Positions 29,101 through 38,163 of a stretch of DNA of 64,000 bases are shown one piece after another. The notes below the pieces were generated by a model. It was not told the DNA's origin. It did no database searches and saw nothing but the letters and a program-made list of their open reading frames with translations. Positions within the stretch are counted from its first letter, which is position 1, and each line of letters begins with the position of its first letter. Origin of the DNA: Rhodospirillum rubrum ATCC 11170 (GTDB lineage Bacteria > Pseudomonadota > Alphaproteobacteria > Rhodospirillales > Rhodospirillaceae); contig NC_007643.1 of NCBI RefSeq assembly GCF_000013085.1, positions 1,287,001-1,351,000 on the forward strand. The letters are read 5' to 3'. A program made the translations under genes and the position numbers.

Positions 29101-29286
29101 AGCCAGAACGCCATCGGTACGGGCGTTCTGGGCGGCATAATCCTGGGAACCATTCTGGCGATCTTCTTCGTTCCGGCCTTCTTCGTCTTCGTGCTGAAGC
29201 TCTTCCGCACGAAACGGCCGGTCGAGGACCACGAGGACGACAAGCCCGAAACCGGTGATGAGGTCGCCGGGAAGCCCGTGGCCTGA
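26128..29286 (+). CDS. RND multidrug efflux permease (AcrB/MexD-like, HAE1)
   Basis: 1052-aa proton-driven inner-membrane pump with 12 membrane segments and two large periplasmic loops. The N-terminus FIKRPILAWVFAIFISIAG and the helix-4 segment VLAIGILVDDAIVVVENVER, carrying the proton-relay Asp pair, are present, as is GLSAKNAILIVEFAKD in the second half. Length is normal for HAE1 pumps. There is no outer-membrane channel gene next to it, so it must borrow a TolC-like protein. A 14-bp hairpin terminates the operon. Confidence 0.95.
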   Translation: MAQLFIKRPILAWVFAIFISIAGIIALPLLPVAQYPNVAPPQLSLYTTYPGASPQEIYQGVTRLIEEELNSVDNLIYFESTSDSTGGITINATFQPGTNLQQASVNVQNAIRSVASRLPAAVTAQGVTVEEVTAGFLMLITLTSTDGAVDEVGLGDYLNRNMLGELRRIDGVGKAQLFSAQRAMRVWIDPDKMVGLKLTVGDINTAITTQNAQVAAGQIGAAPNPVSQDLTATVLVKGQLTDIEEFGNIVLRANPDGSTVRLKDVARLEVGAESYNFSSRLNGQPSAAVAIQLSSTGNAVATSAAIKAKLDELSRFFPSGVQYDVPYDTSPFVSASIQKVLMTLLEAVGLVFLVMFVFLQNFRYTVIPTLVVPIALLGTSAAMLATGFSINVLTMFAMVLAIGILVDDAIVVVENVERIMAEEGLSPKAATNKAMTQITSAILGITLVLSSVFIPMAFFPGSTGIIYRQFSLTMVVSILFSAFLALSLTPALCATFLKPIKQGHHDKKGLGGWFNRKFDRLTAGYSRSVTGLVRRAGRVMVVYLALVVGLGYLFVNLPSGFVPNEDQGYFLVDVQGPPEASANRTVASIKQIEEIFKGESAVRDVLVIQGFSFSGSGANAAMVFVTLKDWKERGAGNTVDEITERVNMRLFALKDATSFALSPPPIEGFGTTNGFSFRLQDRSGLGQQALSSAAAKLMAKAEQSPVLTGLRIEGLPDAAQVVLVINREKANTFGVTFADINSTITANLGSSYINDYPNAGRMQRVIVQAQDRDRLQADDLLKLNVRNAGGGMVPLSSFAIAEWQKGAPQIVGYNGYPTVRIAGEPVPGQSTGAAIAEMERLASELPEGFGFEWTGQALEEIKSGSQAPMLFGLSILFVFLLLAGLYESWSIPLSVMLVVPLGAIGCVLAVMMRGMPNDIYFKVGLIAIIGLSAKNAILIVEFAKDYFAQGRSLFDSAVDAARVRFRPIVMTSLAFALGVVPLAIATGPSAASQNAIGTGVLGGIILGTILAIFFVPAFFVFVLKLFRTKRPVEDHEDDKPETGDEVAGKPVA

Positions 29287-29292
29287 GCTGAA

Positions 29293-29323
29293 GAATGTCC
29301 CGCCTTCCCAAGGCGGGACATTC
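29293..29323 (+). terminator. Terminator hairpin of RND operon
   Basis: A perfect 14-bp stem (29293-29306 with 29310-29323) with a 3-nt loop starts 6 nt after the pump stop codon. There is no T-run, but the stem is strong and the position is right. Confidence 0.65.
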
Positions 29324-29404
29324 CATTCACCCATTTCCAGTTTTCCGCTTACCGGGTTCTGTGGTGGTGCCGTCTGTTCGGATAGATCGGCGGCCCGACT
29401 ACGC

Positions 29405-29555
29405 TCATCCCGGATCATGATCATGTCCCGGAGACGGTGTTGTCGCGATTTGAAAAGACACCGCCTTGGATGTCCGTCCCGCGAACACGGAGTACGGCCG
29501 TCGGGTGTTGTAAAAACTGATCCCTTTCGCCAAGCCCTGGCGCAATTTCCGTGTA
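29405..29555 (-). pseudogene. Remnant of IS3-family transposase C-terminus
   Basis: Read on the minus strand, about 49 codons encode a stretch including ISFYNTRRPYSVFAGRT, which matches the FYN-RRPH-L-G-TP block near the end of IS3-family OrfB integrases, and then end in TGA. No start, DDE core or flanking repeats are visible. It is a decayed insertion-sequence scar in the 385-nt gap between the RND pump and nnrS; the rest of this gap shows no gene. Confidence 0.55.
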
Positions 29556-29671
29556 ACCTTACCCATTTGCCCTGTCTTTCCTCAGGTCGGGATTAGCTTA
29601 TCACTCGGTCCGATTTTCCGGCGCCACCTCACGTAAAGGGGCCGACGAGGGGGCGTTGCCGTCCTCCGGCC

Positions 29672-30862
29672 TCACACCCCAGCGATTCTTTTGCGCAGCA
29701 GCATCGGGCCATAGAGGATCAGGAAGCCGAGATGGGCGAGGATCCACAGGCTGGCGCTGGCGTGGAGCGCCCATAATCCCAGATCGGGCAGGGCGGCCGA
29801 CAGCACGCGCAGGGTGACGGCGGCCAGCAGCAGGGCGAAAAGCGCCGTCGTCGCCGGGCCGGCCCGCAGCGGGCGGCCGGTATGGCCGAGGATGGCGCGG
29901 GTCATCACCGCCAAAATCATCGTGCCGAAGGCGCCCACTCCCAGGGCATGGGCGGCGGCGACCTCGGGCAGCAGGCCGATCCCGGCCGCCGCCAGCAAGA
30001 TCAGGCCGATCGGCAGCCAGACATAGCCCAGGTGGAGGATGATCAGCAGCGGTTCACGCCGCGTCGCCCATCCCCGCCAGCGCCCAAGGCGCAGCGCCTG
30101 GGCCAAGCCGGCGGCCAGGGCCAGCGGCGCCCAGGCAAGGCCGAGATCGGCCAGCCAGGCGGCCAGGGTGAGGGCGGTCAGGATCAGGGCAGCGCGATCG
30201 ACGGCGCCGAAATCGGGCGGCAAAAGGCCGCTGTACGTCGTCTTGCCCGGGCCGCTCAGCCAATTGCGGGTAAAGGTCGGAATAATCCGCCCGCCGATCA
30301 GGCTGATCATCATCACATAAGTGGCGATGCCCAGCCTCTGGCCGAGGCGGGTGGTCTCGGCCAACCCCAGGGCGCCGGCGTGATGGAGGGCCGAAGCCAG
30401 GGCGAGGAGCAGCACCAGCCCGACCACTACCAGATTGCGCCGGTTGCCGCTGCGGATCAGGGCGCGCGCCGTCCACAGGGCTAGGAGGATCGGCAGGGCG
30501 ACATCAAGGACGGCGGCGGTTTCCCCGCCAAGCCCGGCCGAGGTCAGAATCGCCAACCGGCCCAAAGCCCACAGCCCGGCCAAAGCCAGCAGGGGCGCGC
30601 CGACCAATGGCGGCTGGCCGGTCCAATTGGGGACCGCCGTCAACAAAAAGCCGGCCACCGCCGCCCCCGCATAGCCAAAGAGCATTTCATGGACATGCCA
30701 GTCGACTGGGGCGAAAGCCGTTGGGGCTTCGGCGGCGCCGATCAGCCAGGGCAGCCACAGGCCCATGGCCAAGGCCGCCCACAAGCCCGCCGCCAGGAAA
30801 AAGGGACGGAAGCCCAGGCTGAGGAAGGGAACGTCGCGCGACAGGATCGGGGGGGCGCTCAT
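29672..30862 (-). CDS. nnrS: NnrS family haem-copper membrane protein
   Basis: 396-aa polytopic membrane protein with about 12 hydrophobic segments. Family features include the N-terminal FLSLGFRPFFLAAGLWA, the WHVHEMLFGYAGAAVAGFLL-type segment with paired histidines and the middle GGRIIPTFTRNWL. NnrS proteins relieve nitric-oxide stress and often sit near denitrification genes; here no such genes adjoin. GGAG precedes ATG 30862. It is divergent from the ABC exporter gene. Confidence 0.9.
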   Translation of the reverse strand: MSAPPILSRDVPFLSLGFRPFFLAAGLWAALAMGLWLPWLIGAAEAPTAFAPVDWHVHEMLFGYAGAAVAGFLLTAVPNWTGQPPLVGAPLLALAGLWALGRLAILTSAGLGGETAAVLDVALPILLALWTARALIRSGNRRNLVVVGLVLLLALASALHHAGALGLAETTRLGQRLGIATYVMMISLIGGRIIPTFTRNWLSGPGKTTYSGLLPPDFGAVDRAALILTALTLAAWLADLGLAWAPLALAAGLAQALRLGRWRGWATRREPLLIILHLGYVWLPIGLILLAAAGIGLLPEVAAAHALGVGAFGTMILAVMTRAILGHTGRPLRAGPATTALFALLLAAVTLRVLSAALPDLGLWALHASASLWILAHLGFLILYGPMLLRKRIAGV

Positions 30863-31038
30863 GGCGGGGATCTCCGGCGGGAGGGGCGGGGAGGGAGGGG
30901 CCAGCTTAGGGGGGATGATCGGGGGCCGCCTTGAGCATGGATAAGCCGCCGGCCGGGGGCGGGCGCGCACGGCTTGCGCTGTCGGGGTGGGGGGCTTAAG
31001 TCAGGGAGCCCTTCCGCCGTCCTGTAGAGTAGGCAACC

Positions 31039-32892
31039 GTGAGAAGACCCGCTTCCACCCTTCCTCCGCCGACCACCTCGGGAGCCGTCCGCGACTGGCG
31101 GGTGATCGCCCGGCTTCTCCCCCACCTGTGGCCGGCCGATGCCCCGGCCCTGCGCCTGCGGCTGGTGCTGTCGATGGGCGTGCTGCTGCTGGCCAAGCTG
31201 GCCGGGGTGGTGGTGCCTTTGTTCTATAAACACGCGGTTGACGCCCTGTCGGTTCCCGAACGCGCCGCCATTGTTTTGCCGCTGGGCGTGATCGCCGCCT
31301 ATGGGCTGGCCCGCCTGGGCAATCTGGCCTTTACCGAGATCCGCGACCTGTTGTTCGCCCGGGTGATCGAGCGGGCGATCCATGTGTTGTCGCTGCGCAC
31401 CTTCCGCCATCTCCACGGCCTGTCGCTGCGCTTCCATCTTGATCGCCAGACCGGCGGCCTGAGCCGGGTGATCGAACGCGGCACGCGGGCCATCGAGGTG
31501 GTGCTGCGCCAGTTCGTGCTGCGGGCCGGACCGTCGTTGATCGAACTGGTGATGGTCTGCGGCGTGCTGTGGACGCTCTATGACTGGACCTATGCGGTGG
31601 TGATGGTCGGCGCCCTGGCGGTTTATGTCGCCTGGACGCTGGCGATCACCGAATGGCGGCTGGATTTCCGCCGCTCCATGAATACCCACGACGCCGAGGC
31701 CAGCTCAAAGGCCATCGACAGCCTGATCAACTACGAGACCGTCAAGTATTTCGGCAATGAGGAGCACGAGGCCAAGCGCTTCGACCGGGCGCTGTCGGCC
31801 TATGAGGAGGTCGCCGTCAAATCCCACCGCTCGCTGTCGCTGCTCAACGTCGGGCAAAGCGCCATCATCTCGCTGAGTCTGGTGGCGGTGATGATCATGG
31901 CCGCCGTCGATATTCGCGGCGGACGGATGACGCCGGGCGATTTCGTGCTGGTCAATACCTACCTCTTGCAGCTTTACGTGCCGTTGAATTTTCTGGGCAT
32001 GGTGTACCGCGAGGTCAAACAGGGCTTGGTCGATATGGAGGTGCTGTTCGGGCTGATCGATCGTCCGCCCGAAGTCGCCGATCCTGCGAACGCCGCCGAT
32101 CTGGTGGTGCGCGGCGGCGCCGTGCGCTTCGAGGGCGTGCGCTTCGCCTATAATCCCGAGCGCGAGGTGCTCAAGGGCGTCAGCCTGGAGATTCCGGCCG
32201 GCGGCACCCTGGCGGTGGTCGGCCACTCGGGGGCGGGCAAAAGCACGCTCTCGCGGTTGCTGTTTCGTTTTTATGACGTGACCGGCGGCCGGGTGCTGAT
32301 CGATGGCCAGGATTTGCGCGATGTCACCCAGGCGTCTTTGCGCCGGGCCATCGGCATCGTCCCCCAGGACACCGTGCTGTTTAACGACACCATCGGCTAT
32401 AACATCGCCTATGGTCGCCCGGGGGCCTCGCGCCAGGAGGTCGAGCGCGCCGCCCGCCTTGCCGCAATCCACGATTTCGTCCAGAGCCTGAAGAACGGCT
32501 ATGACACCCAGGTCGGCGAGCGCGGCTTGAAGCTGTCGGGCGGCGAAAAGCAGCGCGTCGCCATTGCCCGCACCATCCTCAAGGATCCGGCGATCCTGAT
32601 CCTCGATGAAGCGACCAGCGCCCTTGACAGCCATACCGAACGCGAGATCCAGGGGGCCTTGCGCGATGTTTCGCGCGGTCGTACCACCTTGGTCATCGCT
32701 CATCGGTTGTCGACGGTGATCGATGCCGATCGCATTCTGGTGCTCGATGGCGGGCGGGTGGCCGAAAGCGGCAGCCATGACGACCTGCTGCGCGCCGAGG
32801 GTCTTTACGCCGCGCTTTGGCGCAAGCAACAACAGTCTTCGAGCCTTGCCGTCGACGAGGAGGCTGATACCATTCTTCCCGCTCCGGCCTAA
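31039..32892 (+). CDS. Atm1-type ABC exporter (fused permease-ATPase)
   Basis: 617-aa half-transporter with six membrane helices (about residues 40-320) and a C-terminal nucleotide-binding domain. Walker A is GHSGAGKST, the signature is LSGGEKQR and Walker B is ILILDEATSALD. The NYETVKYFGNEEHEAKRF segment is characteristic of the Atm1/HMT1 group, which exports glutathione-linked sulfur or metal conjugates from mitochondria and bacteria. The start is GTG 31039. A monocistronic unit is likely. Confidence 0.92.
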   Translation: MRRPASTLPPPTTSGAVRDWRVIARLLPHLWPADAPALRLRLVLSMGVLLLAKLAGVVVPLFYKHAVDALSVPERAAIVLPLGVIAAYGLARLGNLAFTEIRDLLFARVIERAIHVLSLRTFRHLHGLSLRFHLDRQTGGLSRVIERGTRAIEVVLRQFVLRAGPSLIELVMVCGVLWTLYDWTYAVVMVGALAVYVAWTLAITEWRLDFRRSMNTHDAEASSKAIDSLINYETVKYFGNEEHEAKRFDRALSAYEEVAVKSHRSLSLLNVGQSAIISLSLVAVMIMAAVDIRGGRMTPGDFVLVNTYLLQLYVPLNFLGMVYREVKQGLVDMEVLFGLIDRPPEVADPANAADLVVRGGAVRFEGVRFAYNPEREVLKGVSLEIPAGGTLAVVGHSGAGKSTLSRLLFRFYDVTGGRVLIDGQDLRDVTQASLRRAIGIVPQDTVLFNDTIGYNIAYGRPGASRQEVERAARLAAIHDFVQSLKNGYDTQVGERGLKLSGGEKQRVAIARTILKDPAILILDEATSALDSHTEREIQGALRDVSRGRTTLVIAHRLSTVIDADRILVLDGGRVAESGSHDDLLRAEGLYAALWRKQQQSSSLAVDEEADTILPAPA

Positions 32893-33029
32893 GGGGGCCA
32901 ACCGGAAAGGGTTTCTTGTCGATCAACCCGCCTCTCCCTTGCAATCGCCTGATCAACTCAGCATTCTTGCCGCGCCGCAACACATGCGGGTTTTCCCGTC
33001 GATCCGTTCTTAAGAAAGATCCTCCCGAC

Positions 33030-36000
33030 ATGACGAGTCAGTCTCCGAGAAAGATCACCAAGATCCTTGTCGCCAATCGGGGCGAGATCGCCATTCGCGT
33101 GTTCCGCGCGGCCAATGAATCGGGGATCCGCACCGTCGCCATCTATGCCGAGGAGGACAAGCTGTCGCTCCATCGGTTCAAGGCCGACGAAAGCTATCTG
33201 ATCGGCACCGGCATGGGCCCGGTGCGGGCCTATCTGTCGATCGACGAGATCCTGCGCGTCGCCCGGCAAAGCGGCGCCGACGCCATCCACCCCGGCTATG
33301 GCTTCTTGTCGGAGAACCCCGAGTTCGCCGAGGCCTGCGCCGAGGCCGGGCTGATCTTCATCGGTCCGCCGCCCGAGGTCATGCGCTCGCTTGGCAACAA
33401 AGTCTCGGCGCGCGCCATGGCCGAGGCCGCCGATGTGCCGGTGATGCCGGCCACCGGCCCCCTGCCCGAGGAGATCGACCTCATCCGCCCGATGGCCGAA
33501 AAGGTCGGCTATCCCCTGATGCTCAAGGCGTCGTGGGGCGGCGGTGGGCGCGGCATGCGGGTGATCAACACCCCCGACGAGTTGGAGCGTCAGGTCTCGG
33601 CCGGCCGGCGCGAGGCCGAAGCCGCCTTCGGCAATGGCGAGGTCTATCTGGAAAAGCTGGTGCTGCGCGCCCGCCATGTCGAAGTGCAGTTGCTCGGCGA
33701 TCATTACGGCACGGTTGTTCATTTGTTCGAGCGCGATTGTTCGGTCCAGCGCCGCAACCAGAAGGTCGTCGAGCGGGCGCCGGCCCCCTATCTGACCCCC
33801 GAAAAGCGCGAGGAGGTCTGCGAGGCCGCCCTGCGGCTGGCGCGGGCGGCGGGCTATGTTTGCGCCGGAACGGCCGAATTCCTGATGGATGCCGATACGG
33901 GTGACTTCCATTTCATCGAAGTCAATCCCCGCATCCAGGTTGAACATACGGTGACCGAGGAGGTCACCGGCATCGATCTGGTCAAGGCCCAGATCCGCAT
34001 TTGCGAAGGCGGCCATATCGGCGTCGTCGAGGAAACCGGCGTGCCGGCCCAGGCCGATCTGCGGCTGCAGGGCCATGCCATTCAATGCCGGATCACCACC
34101 GAGGATCCGGAAGCCAATTTCATCCCCGATTACGGCCGCATCACCGCTTATCGCGGGGCGACGGGCTTTGGCATCCGCCTGGATGGCGGCACGGCCTATT
34201 CGGGGGCGGTGATCACCCGCTATTACGACAGCTTGCTGGAAAAGGTCACCGCCTGGGCGCCGACGCCCAAGGAGGCCATCGACCGCCTGGACCGCGCCCT
34301 GCGCGAATTCCGCATTCGCGGCGTGGCGACCAATCTGGCCTTCGTCGAGAACCTGATCAACCATCCGAAGTTCCGCGAGGCGTCTTATACCACCCGCTTC
34401 ATCGACGAGACGCCCGAGCTGTTCCACTTCGACCGCCGCCTTGACCGGGCGACCAAGCTTTTGCGCTTCATCGCCGATGTGACGGTCAACGGCAATCCCG
34501 AGGTCAAGGGCCGGGTTCTGCCCACCCCCGGACCGGCGCCGCGCCTGCCGATCGTCCAGGCCCAGGAGCCGCCGCGCGGCACCCGCCAGATCCTGGCCGA
34601 ACTGGGGCCGACCGGTTTTGCCGAATGGATGCTTGACCAGAAGCGCACCCTGGTCACCGACACCACCTTCCGCGATGCCCATCAGTCGCTGCTCGCCACC
34701 CGCATGCGCAGCTTCGACATGATCCAGGTCGCCGATGCCTATGCCCGCAATCTGCCCGAGCTTTTCAGCCTGGAATGCTGGGGCGGCGCCACCTTCGATG
34801 TCGCCATGCGCTTCTTGCGCGAATGCCCCTGGGAGCGGCTGGCCGAACTGCGCCAGCGCGTGCCCAATATCTTGTTCCAAATGCTGCTGCGCGGCGCCAA
34901 TGGCGTTGGCTATACCGTTTATCCCGACAATGTGGTCAAGGGCTTCACCCATAAGGCGGCCGAGGCCGGCGTCGATCTGTTCCGGGTGTTCGACAGCCTG
35001 AACTGGGTCGAGAATATGCGCGTCTCAATGGACGCTGTGCTTGAAACCGGCAAGCTGCTCGAAGGCGTGGTCTGCTACACCGGCGATATCAACGATCCCG
35101 AGCGCAGCAAATACGACCTTAAATACTATGTTTCGATGGCCCGCGAACTGCGGAAGGCCGGCAGCCATATCATCGGCATCAAGGACATGGCCGGTCTGGT
35201 CAAGCCGCGCGCCGCCTATGCCCTGGTCAAGGCGCTGAAAGAGGAAACCGGCCTGCCGGTGCATTTCCACACCCACGACACCAGCGGCATCAGCGCCGCC
35301 AGCGTGCTGGAGGCCGTGCGCGCCGGGGTCGATGCGATCGACGCGGCGATGGACAGCTTCTCGGGGCTGACCAGCCAGCCCTGCCTGGGCTCGATCGTCG
35401 AAGCCCTGCGCTTTTCCGAACGCGATACCGGGCTTGATCCGCTCATCGTCCGTCAGGTCAGCGATTATTGGGAAGGGGTGCGCCGCCAGTACGCCGGCTT
35501 TGAAAGTGATCTGCGCTCCGGGGCCTCGGAGGTGTATCTCCACGAAATGCCCGGCGGCCAGTTCACCAATCTGAAGGAGCAGGCCCGCGCCATGGGGCTG
35601 GCCGGCCATTGGCACGAGGTGGCGCGCACCTATGCCGAGGTCAATCAGATGTTTGGCGATATCGTCAAGGTGACGCCGTCATCCAAGGTGGTCGGCGACA
35701 TGGCGCTTTATATGGTTGGCGCCGGGCTGACCCGCGCCGATGTCGAGGACCCCGACAAGGACGTGAGCTTCCCCGAAAGCGTCGTTAGCCTGATGCGCGG
35801 TGAGCTGGGTCATCCGCCCGAGGGCTTCCCCGAAGCCCTTCAGCGCAAGGTTCTGCGCGGTCAGGCGCCGTTGGCGGGCCGCCCGGGCGCGGCGGTGCCG
35901 CCGGCCGATCTGGCCGCCGAGCGCAAGACCGCCGAGGAAAAGGCCGGACGGGCGATCAGCGACGAGGAATTCCAGTCCTATCTGATGTACCCCAAGGTGT

Positions 36001-36491
36001 TCATCGACTACGCCAAGCAGCGCGCCGAATTTGGTCCGGTGCGCGTGCTGCCGACGCCGATCTTCTTCTATGGCATGAAGCCCGGCCAGGAGACCGCCGT
36101 CACCCTGGAAGCCGGCAAGACCCTGGTGATCCGCTGTCAGGCCCTGGGCGAGACCGATGAAGAGGGGATGATCAAGGTTTTCTTCGAACTGAATGGCCAG
36201 CCGCGCGTTGTGCGCGTGGTTAACCGAGCGGTCAAATCGACGGTCATCCAGCATGAAAAGGCCGATCCGGCCAATCCCACCCATGTCGCCTGCCCGATGC
36301 CCGGCTTGGTCTCGTCGGTTGGCGTGAGCGTCGGGCAGACGGTACGGGCGGGCGATCCGCTGCTGACCATCGAGGCGATGAAGATGGAAACCTCGATCAC
36401 CGCCGAACGCGCCGGGGTGATCGAACGCCTGCCGATCGCCGCCGGCACCGCGGTGGAAGCCAAGGACCTGCTGGTCGTCTACAAGGGCTGA
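33030..36491 (+). CDS. pyc: Pyruvate carboxylase
   Basis: 1153-aa biotin enzyme that carboxylates pyruvate to oxaloacetate to refill the TCA cycle. Order of domains: biotin carboxylase (ILVANRGEIAIRVFRAA at the N-terminus, ATP-grasp region with GGGGRGMR), carboxyltransferase (DTTFRDAHQSLLATRMR near residue 545), a linker domain, and a C-terminal biotinyl domain with EAMKMETS, where the Lys carries biotin. ATG 33030 gives the family N-terminus. A classic terminator follows the stop. In a photosynthetic or heterotrophic alphaproteobacterium this supports growth on pyruvate and lactate. Confidence 0.97.
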   Translation: MTSQSPRKITKILVANRGEIAIRVFRAANESGIRTVAIYAEEDKLSLHRFKADESYLIGTGMGPVRAYLSIDEILRVARQSGADAIHPGYGFLSENPEFAEACAEAGLIFIGPPPEVMRSLGNKVSARAMAEAADVPVMPATGPLPEEIDLIRPMAEKVGYPLMLKASWGGGGRGMRVINTPDELERQVSAGRREAEAAFGNGEVYLEKLVLRARHVEVQLLGDHYGTVVHLFERDCSVQRRNQKVVERAPAPYLTPEKREEVCEAALRLARAAGYVCAGTAEFLMDADTGDFHFIEVNPRIQVEHTVTEEVTGIDLVKAQIRICEGGHIGVVEETGVPAQADLRLQGHAIQCRITTEDPEANFIPDYGRITAYRGATGFGIRLDGGTAYSGAVITRYYDSLLEKVTAWAPTPKEAIDRLDRALREFRIRGVATNLAFVENLINHPKFREASYTTRFIDETPELFHFDRRLDRATKLLRFIADVTVNGNPEVKGRVLPTPGPAPRLPIVQAQEPPRGTRQILAELGPTGFAEWMLDQKRTLVTDTTFRDAHQSLLATRMRSFDMIQVADAYARNLPELFSLECWGGATFDVAMRFLRECPWERLAELRQRVPNILFQMLLRGANGVGYTVYPDNVVKGFTHKAAEAGVDLFRVFDSLNWVENMRVSMDAVLETGKLLEGVVCYTGDINDPERSKYDLKYYVSMARELRKAGSHIIGIKDMAGLVKPRAAYALVKALKEETGLPVHFHTHDTSGISAASVLEAVRAGVDAIDAAMDSFSGLTSQPCLGSIVEALRFSERDTGLDPLIVRQVSDYWEGVRRQYAGFESDLRSGASEVYLHEMPGGQFTNLKEQARAMGLAGHWHEVARTYAEVNQMFGDIVKVTPSSKVVGDMALYMVGAGLTRADVEDPDKDVSFPESVVSLMRGELGHPPEGFPEALQRKVLRGQAPLAGRPGAAVPPADLAAERKTAEEKAGRAISDEEFQSYLMYPKVFIDYAKQRAEFGPVRVLPTPIFFYGMKPGQETAVTLEAGKTLVIRCQALGETDEEGMIKVFFELNGQPRVVRVVNRAVKSTVIQHEKADPANPTHVACPMPGLVSSVGVSVGQTVRAGDPLLTIEAMKMETSITAERAGVIERLPIAAGTAVEAKDLLVVYKG

Positions 36492-36500
36492 GCCTGGGGC

Positions 36501-36523
36501 AAGGGGGCTTCGGCCCCCTTTTT
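36501..36523 (+). terminator. Rho-independent terminator after pyc
   Basis: An 8-bp stem (36501-36508 with 36513-36520) with a TTCG tetraloop is followed by a T-run that ends at 36523. It lies 9 nt after the pyc stop. Confidence 0.9.
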
Positions 36524-36540
36524 CCCCCAAGGATCTTCTG

Positions 36541-37518
36541 ATGTCCGATCACTTCGACGGAACGCGTTTTTTCAATCCGGGACGCCCGGAAAACCTCGGG
36601 ATAGGATCTTTCCTGCGCTGGCGGTGGAGCCGCCGACCCGAACCCTGGCCCACCCATATCGACGAGCCGGTCGCCCCGGCCCCGCTGGCGGCGGTGGGCA
36701 AGGATCGCCTGCGCTTTAGTTTCATCGGTCAGGCCAGCGTGCTGATCCAGACCAACGGGCTGAATATCCTGACCGATCCGGTGTTTTCCGAGCGGGCGAG
36801 CCCGCTGCCGTGGGTCGGGCCAAAGCGGGTGCGCGCCCCGGGCATCGCCCTGGACGCCCTGCCGCCGATCCATGCCATTTTGCTTAGCCATAACCATTAC
36901 GACCACATGGATCTTGCCAGCTTGCGCGCCCTGGCCAAGCGCTGGGGCGCGCCGATCCTGACTGGCCTGGGCAACACGCGCTATCTTGGCCGACGCGGTG
37001 TTCCCGGCGGCATCGATCTGGACTGGTGGCAGGCCCATAGCCTGGAGAACGGCACCGAGATCACCTTCGTACCGGCCCAGCATTGGTCCAAGCGCGGTCT
37101 GTTTGACGGACGCAAAACGCTGTGGGGCGGTTTTTTCATCAACGCTCCGGCCGGATCGGTCTATTTCGCCGGCGACACCGGCTATCCCGGCCCCTTCCGC
37201 GCCATCCGCCACCGCCTGTGGTCGCCCGATGTCGCCCTGCTACCGATCGGCGCCTATGCGCCGCGTTGGTTCATGGGCGAGCATCACATGGACCCCGAGG
37301 AGGCGGTGGCGGCCTTTGACGAGCTTGGGGCGCGGGCCGCCCTCGCCCTGCATACCGGCACCTTCGCCCTGGCCGACGAGGGGATCGACGCCCCGGCCCA
37401 GGCTTTGACCAAGGCCCTGGCGCGCAAGGCCATCCCCAGCACGCGCTTCGTGCCGCCGCCCTTCGGCTTTGCGCTGGAATGGACGCCCGAGACGGGGATT
37501 TCGCCCGCTTCGTCTTGA
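36541..37518 (+). CDS. MBL-fold hydrolase, NAPE-PLD-like
   Basis: 325-aa metallo-beta-lactamase-fold protein. The zinc motif is SHNHYDHMD near residue 118, with further ligands in the PAQHWSKRG, YFAGDTGY and MGEHHMDPEEA segments. The overall pattern, including the N-terminal FNPGRPE and the TDPVFSERASP loop, resembles N-acyl-phosphatidylethanolamine phospholipase D and the UlaG-like group. Substrate is uncertain. It begins 20 nt after the pyc terminator. Confidence 0.88.
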   Translation: MSDHFDGTRFFNPGRPENLGIGSFLRWRWSRRPEPWPTHIDEPVAPAPLAAVGKDRLRFSFIGQASVLIQTNGLNILTDPVFSERASPLPWVGPKRVRAPGIALDALPPIHAILLSHNHYDHMDLASLRALAKRWGAPILTGLGNTRYLGRRGVPGGIDLDWWQAHSLENGTEITFVPAQHWSKRGLFDGRKTLWGGFFINAPAGSVYFAGDTGYPGPFRAIRHRLWSPDVALLPIGAYAPRWFMGEHHMDPEEAVAAFDELGARAALALHTGTFALADEGIDAPAQALTKALARKAIPSTRFVPPPFGFALEWTPETGISPASS

Positions 37519-37575
37519 GCCGGGGCCGGGGAGGGGATATCACGGAAGACCCCGCCGACAACCCGAGGCTTCGCC

Positions 37576-38091
37576 ATGCCCATCACCACGCCCGTCGATC
37601 TTCTGGCTCACCTGTCGGAATTGGCGATCTCCTCGGTCACCACCGAGCATCCGCCGGTTCATACGGTCGAGGAGGCCAAGGCCACCCACGACCAGATCGC
37701 CGGCTGCCATTGCAAGAACCTGTTTCTCAAGGACGCCAAGGGCCAGTTATGGCTGGTGGTTTGCCCCTATGACCGCGTCGTCGATCTCAAGACCCTTCAT
37801 CGGCGGATCGGCGCCGCCCGGCTGTCCTTTGGCAAGCCCGAGCTGCTTGACGAGGTTCTGGGCGTGCGCCCGGGCAGCGTGACGCCCTTCGCCTTGGTCA
37901 ATGATACGGCCCATCGGGTCAAGGTGGTGCTCGATCGCGCCATGATGGCCCAAGACCGGCTCAATTATCATCCGCTGGTCAATACGGCGACGACGACGAT
38001 CAGCGCGGCGGATCTGCGGCGGTTCCTCGCCGCCTGCGGCCAGTCCGTCGCCGAGGTCGATCTGGAAACGCCCGAGATCGCCGGCGCCTGA
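37576..38091 (+). CDS. YbaK/ProX-type aminoacyl-tRNA deacylase
   Basis: 171-aa stand-alone editing domain related to the prolyl-tRNA synthetase insertion domain. The AGCHCKNLFLKD segment and the GSVTPFALVND motif match the ProX/PrdX group that hydrolyses Ala-tRNA(Pro) and similar mischarged tRNAs. The active-site Lys is in the CHCKNL segment. Located between the MBL gene and the FAD dehydrogenase on the same strand. Confidence 0.88.
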   Translation: MPITTPVDLLAHLSELAISSVTTEHPPVHTVEEAKATHDQIAGCHCKNLFLKDAKGQLWLVVCPYDRVVDLKTLHRRIGAARLSFGKPELLDEVLGVRPGSVTPFALVNDTAHRVKVVLDRAMMAQDRLNYHPLVNTATTTISAADLRRFLAACGQSVAEVDLETPEIAGA

Positions 38092-38163
38092 GCCTTTCCC
38101 ATGCGGGCCGCGTCTTTCGGGGCGGGCCCGGCTTTTGCGTTTTTCCTTACGAAAGTTGCTGTG

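Noticed and set aside
32958-34952. 664-codon minus-strand frame opposite pyc
   Set aside because: Mirror of the biotin carboxylase and carboxyltransferase domains; no independent signal.
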